Shown here piece by piece: positions 55,576-64,000 of a stretch of 64,000 nt of DNA (the first letter of the stretch is position 1; every line of letters begins with the position of its first letter). The notes under the pieces are model-generated. The model worked only from the letters and a program-made list of their open reading frames with translations. It had not been told where the DNA came from and made no database searches. Source of the DNA: Bryoerythrophyllum caledonicum. Its lineage: Eukaryota > Streptophyta > Bryopsida > Pottiales > Pottiaceae. The position numbers and the translations under genes are program-made. The DNA is taken from positions 37,684,199-37,748,198 of the forward strand of contig OZ020516.1 of assembly GCA_963971425.1 (NCBI GenBank). Reading direction: 5' to 3'.

Positions 55576-56029
55576 CGATCTTGTAATCAATTTCTGAAAA
55601 TTAGTATAAGTGCTACAACTTGCACTTTGAAGTAGTTAAGTGAACTATTCAAGCACATAGTGTGTGGAGATACCTAGGGCATATCCTGCAATATCAGTCA
55701 TATGCTTATATGATATCCATGATATACATATGTGATACCTGTGGATATCATCTCAAAAGGTGGCTAAATACTTATTATGTTGGTTAGCATTCTAGCTAGA
55801 TTTCATTATTTTTTTCAATTTTTAATAGTGTATTATTAGCAGCCCGTTTTTTCTCATACCATCGTTGCTGCAATTAGCCAGATTAGGAACCGCTTTCGGA
55901 GACTGGAGTTTTTTCTTCATGTGGTCATAGGATATTTGAGTGCTACACCGATTATTAGTGCCACCTACAATAATTGGTTTACGAATAATATAAATTTATG
56001 AAAGGAATGAGTTTTTTTATCGAGTATGT
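55576..56029. other. AT-rich, no gene
   Basis: A cluster of GATATC/ATATG palindromes at 55680-55770. Nothing else recognised. Confidence 0.4.
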
Positions 56030-56995
56030 CAAAAAAAAAGGTCCTTTTCTTTAGTGAAAGATTTCATGGTGCATAAAATGTTATTACATTGAGTAAATAA
56101 TTTGTATGACTAGTATTACTAGGGATGATTAGTGTGATGAAGGAGGTGGGTGTTTATAGTTAGGGTAGGTGATTGGTGAAGGTGATGTTAATCCCTGTAA
56201 GATCAAAAATTCCCGAGGTGGGCTTTTGCAAATCTCAAGCACGTTCCCATGATCGCATTTTATATTTATGGTTTCTAAAGTTTTGTAGGAAAATGCAAGA
56301 AGATAAGAGCTTTGCAGGAATATAATTTTTGTTTGCATCGGACATAGAGGAAAATATTATGCCATCTTAAAAATTAAATTGTTGAAGATGGGCATATTGG
56401 CATGTTTAGATACATTTGATGCAAACCTCTATTCATTTATATATTTTTTATACAAATGAGTAACATTGTTATCTTTGAGATTGTTAAATTTTTTTCAGAC
56501 TATACTATAAAACTTTCACTTCAAGACAAGTAAAAGTTTTCTCGTCTTTTTTAATAAGGTGGAAAATCCACCTATCATTTCCTCATAAAAATTAGAGATC
56601 TTAATTTTTGTTTCCCATTTGATTTGATTTGCTTCATGAAGAAGCATGAACCTTGGTTTTGGCCATTTGGATCTTCAATTTACACAAAATATAGTTATTG
56701 AAAATCAACATGAGTTTTAGCATTTTCAAGAATTCTCTTTTTATTTAATTATTTAATGTGGTTTGGAGGGAAATGCCTCACACTCCTCTTCTACCTCTAA
56801 AATTTGGCGTTCAAAGAACTAACACCACCCACATCATAATGGTAGAACTAGTGCTTTTTTAGTAAAATTATTACACCAAATCAAAATAGAGTTTATCAAT
56901 CCTTATGCACAACCAAAAAAATTAAAAAAATCTTCACTTCAAAAATTCAATCTTCAAATCTGTGCCGTCAAAGTTTATGAACATTTGTGCTACTA
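56030..56995 (-). repeat. Ancient, strongly diverged family A copy
   Basis: The order of family A landmarks is kept in reverse orientation at low identity: CTTTTCTTTAGTGAAAG, TTAGAGATCTT, CATTTGGAT, CTTCTACCTCTAAAATTTGG, AAGAACTAACACCA, GTGCCGTCAAAGTTTATGAA. The ends are not preserved. Confidence 0.55.
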
Positions 56996-57164
56996 ACCCA
57001 TGCCCGGTGGGCATGGACTTTGTGGTGGAATGAACGGACACTTTATTCACGCCGGCCTCCTTCGGGGACCGGCGTTCTTCTTCTTCTGAACATTTGTTTG
57101 CATGTAATTTCAGTAATATGGATTAGTGTGCTTTGTAAATTGGTGTTATAGGTCCTAGCAGCAA

Positions 57165-57380
57165 TTACTACACCATTCCCTGAATATAGTGTAGACTAGA
57201 CTATTTGAAATTTCCTACACTAATTGAAAATTTACATGCAATTGTTGACTGACACACACTTGCTTGAGAACAAATACTCAATCAGAACTTGGCATGCACA
57301 TGCTTTGATGGAAATTAGTGTGAGTGATCTACATCAATAATCCCTCTACACTATATTGAGTGTTTAGTGTAGTGTAGTGG
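57165..57380 (-). repeat. Repeat family H copy 2, TIR element
   Basis: Left end ACTACACCATTCCCTGAATA, right end reversed CACTACACTAAACACTCAAT; both continue into ATATAGTGTAGA. TIR about 30 bp. About 216 bp, non-coding. Confidence 0.65.
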
Positions 57381-57734
57381 TTTTCATGTGGGAGAAGGCA
57401 TATCATGTCTAAATAAACTATTAAATCCATCAAAATGATTTGAAACTAATTATTTTATTTTTCATTTCACATACATGACCAGAATTAGCGAAATGGAGCG
57501 CTTTGACCGGAATATATGACCAGGATTCCAGTGCTTGAAAAGAAATTATGAACCCGGTTATACTTTCTTGGGAATCCTTTCTTGGGGTAAAAAACACTAA
57601 TAAACAGGTAGGTACACACCCGCTGTTCATGTGTTCTTTCAAAATCATGTGAGTTTAGTTCGCATGAGGAGAGGCAATGTTTGTCTCAATTGACTTTGCT
57701 GCATTACATGAGACTTTCGAGTGGATGATAGGGA

Positions 57735-57907
57735 GGAATAAACCCCTTGTTGTCTCTCACGGGGATAGATGAGAATCATCCCTTCTCCATTTCCCGTAAT
57801 TTAAGGATTTAGGATTTATTGGTAAATTTCGGGATTTACAATTTGAACGGGGCTTGGGGAGGGGATGATCCCGACCATCTCCGTCCATCCAACAAGGGGG
57901 TCATTCC
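57735..57907. repeat. TIR element I, short copy
   Basis: Left end GGAATAAACCCCTTGTTGTC and reversed right end GGAATGACCCCCTTGTTGGA. The inside has AATTTAAGGATTTAGGATTT. Related to 61096-61376. Confidence 0.65.
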
Positions 57908-58447
57908 ACCCCTTGCCATGACAATATGGTTGTTGATGGGGCTTTAGAGCTTTGCATGCGCTGAGCGTTATGTGCCGGGAACCATGAGAGGACTGCACGT
58001 TGACTTGGGTAGTTGTGCAGTGCGGGAGATGGTGCACCAGCAATATTGCAGATAGTTGAGGAGTCGTTGGGGACCATGTGGGATTGTTGACTCTAATCTA
58101 AGGTAACCCCCCTAACCAAAAAATTAAGCAATGTGCGTATATGAATTTAGAAAATTAAAAATGAATCTGTTTTTCTGTGATAGCCAATAGGATTATAAGT
58201 TCAACCCAAGCAATTTCATATTTTTTCAATAAAAGTTGAATTACTTATGAATTTTTAAAGTGTGCTGCCATATTTAGTGGGTGGCCACCAATAGGTCCCA
58301 TAAGCAACGACCAAAAGCAAGGGGTCTTGACTAGTAGAGTATTTCCATTTGGAGTTGAATGGGTGGTATTGGGATGGAAGTGGGTTGGATATACCCCAAT
58401 TTTATAGGCGTTGGTTATGGGATTTGGTTGGTTATGGGGGGCTTGCC
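57908..58447. other. Gene-free stretch
   Basis: No gene or shared repeat recognised. Confidence 0.4.
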
Positions 58448-59085
58448 TTATCCCCTACAGGACCGTGACAATTTGAGACCAAAAACACTTCAATTTTTTT
58501 GATTCTACTGCAATGAGTAAGGAAGCAAACAAAACCTTATATTTAAATTTTTGACCGTAGACTCAAACAAGACTTACTAAGTAACATACTCACGAATTTC
58601 CAAAAACTTTGACCACACGGATTGAAATATAATAGTGCTTGAATTCAAAAAAAATGTTTCATTTTCTTCCCTACATTGAGTGGATCAACAAACTTTGACT
58701 TCACTTGCTATCAAATTTTTGCACTACTCAAGGTCTAAATCTTTTACACATGTGTTAAGCATGATGTTAGTTCCCTATACACCAATTTTTAGAGGTAGAA
58801 AAGGGGTGTAGCATATTCAAACAAGTGTGCAAGGAGTAAAGGTTCAAAAATTTCCAATTCATGTTATATTTTTTTGTGAGCTTAATATGCTTAGAATAAT
58901 CCAAATGGTCAATAATAAGGTTCTCACCACATATTGTTGCTGAAAAATTAAAAAGTAAAAAATATGAACTTCTATAATTTGAAAAATAAAACTTAGAGAG
59001 CTTCATAGGAAATAATTTTAAAAATGTGAATTTTTACAGGTTAAAAAGTGAAAAATATGAAGATCTCTAGGTTTTATTTTCTACA
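58448..59085 (+). repeat. Repeat family A copy 7, right-truncated
   Basis: Starts TTATCCCCTACAGGACCGTG. Landmarks as in copy 2 up to the GAAGATCTCTAGGTTTTAT block, which appears in two forms near 58970 and 59060. The right end of the family is absent. Confidence 0.72.
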
Positions 59086-60242
59086 TAGGAACTTGAATTA
59101 TTTGGTGGAGGCCTATGTTTATGTTGTAAAGGCTGTGGTCAGTTTAGGATGCTCAAGGAGAGACGCACAAATAGTAATGGGTGGATATTGATTACCTTAT
59201 AATTTGATGGTACTCGACCTTGTTTATTAGTTTTAATGGGACAATGGGTGTGTAGAAGAACAACCACCATTCCTTGTTTGAGTCTATGAGCATGTGGTTG
59301 GTGCATGGAAGTATATGGTACATGGCATGCACTATTATTGGCTCATACATTGTGCCAGCACGGCTTCGGCTAAATCATGATGGAAAACCAATTGTTCGGG
59401 ATGATAATGATATTTATTTCTGTTTTGAGAATTATTGGGTATTATGTGGGAAAAATGACCTGTGGAATACTGACCAAGGTTCAATTATTACACAAATTTG
59501 TTGTGTACAGGATGCTGACCTACGTAGTAGTGCTGCCTCCTACGGTCCTACCAGCCTTTTTTAATGTATTTTCCCACCATACAATATGTGGCTATGGTGA
59601 AGTGTATGTTGTAGTCTAGCATTACTTGTTCATGGGTTTTTTTAAATTGTGAAAAGAATCTTAAATATTTTAGTTATCTAGCACCTAGGTAGAAGTGGTT
59701 GTTTAGGGTGGTAAGAAGTATGCTAAAAGTTGTGATAATCATGGCTACAATAGAGGCATAAAATTTCTAACTACGGTCAGCTTGTCTTACAATAGCCTTG
59801 TTCGTTCTGTCTACTATATATAGAAGCTACTATAGTGGGCGGGTGTTATGATGGAAGGGGTGGGTGAAGGATGTAATACGTGGGTATTGGGATGAATGGT
59901 GATGGCTTTTTCTGTTCGGTGGGAGTGATGACAACTTGGAAGTGCACAGAAAGCAAGGACCAGGGAAGGGAGTTGATGATGAACGAGGTTGTAATAGCCA
60001 ATGGCTCTTATAATGAGCAGAAATTTGTTCTTGACCGAAGCGGCTATTTATAATGAGATCGCTCTTACTTATCAAACTCACATTCCTAAAAAAAACTCAA
60101 ATTTTGCTAATTCCAAGTCACTAACACTTCGCAAACTAGAACTATAGACTCTAGAGAATCATGAGTCACAATCTGCAAAGGCACCACCATGTCAGACTCA
60201 ACAAACATAGCACACACTGAGACATGCCATACAAATACAATC
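59086..60242. other. Gene-free stretch
   Basis: A frame of 96 codons at 59274-59564 has no recognisable domain. No shared repeat seen. Confidence 0.4.
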
Positions 60243-60525
60243 TTAATCCTTTTACGTTTACAAGGTCCTGGTAGGGTCTTTTTTGGTGCTTTTGATCTTC
60301 TCACTCTTTCCACAATTAGCCATTGTCTCTCACATCCTCTAAACGCGTTTCAAGCTCCTTGTTAGCTTTCCAACGGATCTCTCCAATCTCCAATCCATAC
60401 AAACATCCACAAACTGTAGTGATTTTCGTGAAGTGGGGTCATCTTGAATGTACACACTGTGTACATGATGTTTGGCGTAATCTATTAGAGTTGTAGATTC
60501 TCCCCGGCTCTCATGGTCCAATTAG
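60243..60525 (+). repeat. Repeat family C copy 6, decayed
   Basis: Starts TTAATCCTTTTACGTTTACA; the core is well kept (GATCTCTCCAATCTCCAATC, CAAACTGTAGTGATTTTCG, GTAGATTCTCC, CTCATGGTCCA). The right terminus is worn. Confidence 0.65.
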
Positions 60526-61095
60526 CAATATAGGACCTCCTAGAAATCATGCACCATGTAAATGTGGATTGATATCCATGAAACATTGTCAACTATAGTA
60601 ACCTCGTCACAAGCCACTACAAAGTACCATGCAACGGCAAGGTTCTCCTTTGTCTTCAACACAATCTCGTTGTGGAGATACGTCTCAACCATTGTCCACC
60701 TAGCCAAATTGCTCTAGTGTTTGCGACTCAAATGAGGAATCCTCAAGAATGTAAAGAGCTCTCGCATGCTCTCATACTTGAGCATGGGGAGATCTGTAGT
60801 AAACAAGTGAAAATTAGTGGCAAATTGTTGTATCTCGTATTGTTCTCTCACTTCTTGTTGACATTGACACGTTGTGCTATACTTGGACAACTGATCATCT
60901 GCATGTTGTACACTGCTACTGCCTTAAGCAGATGGCTTAGACAACCAAATTCTCGGAGATTTACGTTGCGCTTACACCTGGTAGAAGCTATGGATACAAT
61001 TGCTTCACCACATTCTCTGTTTGCCCCACGCTTTGGCAATTCCATAGTCCTGGAAAATTTCTTCACAACAGTGCCTCACAAAAGCCTGACTAGGT
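60526..61095. other. Unassigned, possibly a decayed coding relic
   Basis: Base composition is less AT-rich than the flanks, and short frames occur on both strands (72 codons at 60848-61066 minus). I could not tie them to a family. Confidence 0.35.
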
Positions 61096-61376
61096 AGAAA
61101 TGACCCCCTTGTTGTCTTCCAAAAAGATGGACGGAGATGGATGGAGAATCACCCCCTTTTCTCAGCAATTAGATTTTAGGATTTAGGGTTTAGGTTTCAT
61201 GGATTAAATTCTAGGGTTTAGGGTTTGGTGTTTAGGATATATTGGTTAATTTTGGGGTTTGAGGTTTGAATGGAACTTTAGAAATATACAGAGGAACGCG
61301 GCTATACGAATGGTAAGAGAGATGACCTCATCCATCTCCGTCCATCCTCTTGGGGGCAACAAGGGGTTGTTCCACC
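61096..61376. repeat. TIR element I, long copy with telomere-like motifs
   Basis: Left end AGAAATGACCCCCTTGTTGT, reversed right end GTGGAACAACCCCTTGTTGC. Both continue into GATGGACGGAGATGGATG, so the TIR is about 45 bp. The inside holds several TTTAGGG/TTAGGGTTTAGG motifs (61168-61240). Confidence 0.75.
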
Positions 61377-61869
61377 ATTCCCCTTTGTTGCTCTTGTTTG
61401 CAATAATAGGGCTGCAAATGCTCTAAGGTAACCCATCCCCTATCACCCATACCCTCTTACCGCCACTCCATAAACGGTCCCATTTCTACCCCTTACCACC
61501 CATTTACTCTTCCATAGCTGGAAATTGAGATTTACTATTAATGATGACCCCTTACTTTTTAATGGGGATATCTAGTGAGAGAAATGAGCTAAACATGGGA
61601 GACCACTTTGAAAATTCATAACTAATTCATAGTTTATCGAAAAAAATGAGAAACACTTATATCAAAATTGCAATACTAAATACTGTCAATGAAAAATAAT
61701 TTACCAATATATGTCCCTTCCATACATCCACATTGCTTAGTTTGGCCGTAATAGGCTTGGTTGCCTTAAGACCTATTTTCTTTTTGGAACAAATCAAACA
61801 AAATCAAATTGCAAAGGAAAAAAACCAGACAAGCAAAACGCTTTGTGAGGAGAAAGAACCAACAACAAG
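61377..61869. other. Gene-free stretch
   Basis: AT-rich, nothing recognised. Confidence 0.4.
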
Positions 61870-62280
61870 TTAAGGTTGGATGACCTATCACCACCACAAA
61901 CCCCGGAACCAACAATCTTATGTGGGCCAAAACCACCAGCCGCCCACCACCTTTTCCAAAATTTTAGGAAGTCAGTTATGATCCGGTGTCAGTTTATAAT
62001 TGGTTCAAAGCTCTCAATTTTTAGTCTCTTGCACAAGTGATCATTAGCACAACTTCCTATGGAAGTAGAGAGTTTTGTATGTCGAGAATGGGTCACAACT
62101 TACTATCCACTTTGAAAATTTGTAGCAATTTCAATATGAAGAAATAAATGGTCACGACAATTGCAATATTCATGAAATCCTATTTTTAATTCCCAAAAAA
62201 TTCTTACCACGTATACAAATGCTATAAATAGGTCAGCAAGCTTAAGTTGGTGGTTACAGCCTATAGGTCATCCAACCTTA
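61870..62280. repeat. Repeat family G copy 2
   Basis: Left TTAAGGTTGGATGACCTATC, right reversed GTAAGGTTGGATGACCTATA. TTAA on the left, TTAC on the right. Same inside as 36084-36488. Confidence 0.8.
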
Positions 62281-62986
62281 CAACTTCTAGCCCAAGTCAC
62301 ATGCATGCCTTAAGACTTTCTGGCTGGAATGAACAGAGGGTTTGTCGCTCCAAATCCTAAGATCTGTCTGATCCATCCATGCACTTTTTGTTCATCTACA
62401 TGGGATCATACTTGCGGCGACTGATGCATCAATGACAAGCAATTTTGACTACAATAATTTCAGAAGGAATTTCTACATTCATTCCACAACTAATGAATAC
62501 AGCCCTTATTTTTTCGTCGAACTGGAGCCAAATTGCGATTTGTTTCCCCCAAAAAGGAACTTTCCCAAAAAAGTGGGAAATTTGTGATTTAATGTTGCCA
62601 AAACTTCATTGATGGCCATTGTTATATCGCCATATTGCCACTAATGAATAGCCGGGACTCCATCCTATTGCTGAAAAGGATGTACAATTTTATATTAATG
62701 GAGAAAATTTCGTACTGTATGGTTTCACGAGAAAGCCAGAAGTGCTATAGCTCCCTGGCCTATGTAGCCATTGTGGCTATCCCACTAAAACAAAAAATAA
62801 GGGTTGGATGAATCTAGGCCGGGGAACTATTCCACACATCACAAAAATGATCTTAGAATCAGTGGGCAGTACTGTAGTTAGGGGGCACTTGTATGGGGCC
62901 CACCTTCTGATATTCTACTACAATATATATATTTATAAAACTTGTCATCCACTGGAATTTCCACAAGCTTGGCAGAGTTCACTCTG
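62281..62986. other. Gene-free stretch with a family G end fragment
   Basis: AGGGTTGGATGAATCTAGG at 62802 resembles a family G terminus. Otherwise nothing recognised. Confidence 0.4.
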
Positions 62987-63217
62987 TTAAGCCTTAATCG
63001 TTAGAAGGTGCTGCTGGTGGCCAACATATTCTACATGTATGGTGTCCTATCTGAACATGATAAGGTTTAGATATTGAAATGACTCCCAAATGAAAGATGT
63101 TAGTTGAAGGTTCTTCAATCCAAAGGTGTAAGTAAGTCTTGCTAAAGTTTTATACATTTTATGTATTCTATAGAGTAAAACACCGTCTTGTATATATGGT
63201 TCCCAACTGACGTTTAA
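62987..63217 (+). repeat. Repeat B copy 2
   Basis: Matches 16921-17142 along its length. It starts at TTAA (62987-62990) and ends at the TTAA (63214-63217) where family E begins. Confidence 0.6.
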
Positions 63218-64000
63218 CCCTTTAGCGCCCAGGGATGTTTATGGAAAAACCAAGATTTCTGCTGATTTTTTCTTTGAACCGGAATTGATGGAAATACAAT
63301 GACTAATATTAATATCTAACCTTACAAAATTGAACTTAACCCATGATCTCAACTTTGGGGAAATTTTGCACAACATCCAACTGTTGATGGAATAGATTAT
63401 AGTGTTTAAAGTTACCGTATATTGGTAGTGAAAACTATGGAATTTGGAGGGTGTACTACTTTAACTATCAATAGAGTCTTGCAAGAATTTTTTTACTTTG
63501 AATTAGAGTAGTTCACATGTGCACTAGGTTGATAGCTTCGCATTGACATATTATATGTGAAGAAAATATTTATACCCAATTATTGGTGGTTTTTTTCTTT
63601 TTTCTACTTGGTTGTATACAAAAATGTTCCAACCTTATACGAATCAAAACGGAAGTTTCATATGTGAGGAGAGAGATCAAAAATCACAAAACAATGAAGA
63701 ATGTCTTAAAGACCAAGTTCAATCAAAATTTAAGACCAAAATCAATGTGCATGTGTGTGAAATACAACATAGTATGTGGCATAGTATTCACTGTATTTGA
63801 GTGTATTTGGTGTATTTTGTGTTGTATTCCTAGCTTTTCCAAGAGTTCTATAAATCCAAATCATGATCAGATTGTTGGAGAGTGGTTGTGTAATGAGTGT
63901 GCAAATCTGAACCTCGTATCTCGAAGCATGGATTTCATGCAAATTGTGTTTGAGCACCTCCGAAGTCCCATTTCGGGCTTCCTGGGTGCTAAAGGGTTAA
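63214..64000 (+). repeat. Repeat family E, TTAA-bounded, complete
   Basis: 787 bp. Left end TTAACCCTTTAGCGCCCAGG, right end reversed TTAACCCTTTAGCACCCAGG: 19 of 20 bases in inverse agreement. The right TTAA is the last four bases of the window. The inside is AT-rich and non-coding. The termini resemble those of family C. Confidence 0.85.

Noticed and set aside
59274-59564. A 96-codon frame as a gene
   Set aside because: No domain, no splice context, AT-rich repeat surroundings.

Overview
The window is nuclear DNA of a land plant. A beta-1,4-galactan synthase-type GT92 gene, an S-protein-homologue gene, a NERD-domain gene, a VOC gene with a plastid transit peptide, small GT-AG introns and plant Ty1/copia and Ty3/gypsy elements all point that way. 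A non-flowering plant (bryophyte or lycophyte grade) is my guess: exons are GC-rich in an AT-rich background, the proteins are distant from angiosperm ones, and a DD34E Tc1 relic is present. The species cannot be named from the sequence.

Layout. 0-9 kb is repeats: a Ty3/gypsy protease fossil touching a decayed Tc1 transposase, a Ty1/copia fossil with LTRs and target duplication (2482-5943), and several short terminal-inverted-repeat (TIR) elements. 10.1-12.0 kb holds a three-exon GALS-like gene. 13-18 kb is a mosaic of short TTAA-bounded repeats. 18.9-31.9 kb is one nested unit: a hAT-type transposase open for about 830 codons, split by a Ty3/gypsy element of about 10.5 kb whose 1,099-bp LTRs look identical. 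32.0-32.3 kb is one exon of a cyclic phosphodiesterase. 37.7-50.9 kb is the gene-rich part: an unrecognised three-exon gene, an S-protein homologue, a seven-exon NERD gene (-), a five-exon plastid VOC gene (-) and a Nudix-like gene whose box lacks a key acid. A small secreted LysM protein (-) lies at 53.6-53.9 kb. The rest, to 64 kb, is repeats and unassigned DNA.

The genes do not form a pathway: they act in the Golgi, apoplast, plastid and other places and have separate promoters. The structure that most needs explaining is the repeat layer. At least three repeat families (A, C and E here) begin TTAACCC and end GGGTTAA, the signature expected of piggyBac-type non-autonomous elements. They abut each other at shared TTAA sites, and two different ones sit at the same point of two copies of a fourth repeat (B). 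The window ends exactly on the closing TTAA of one of them.
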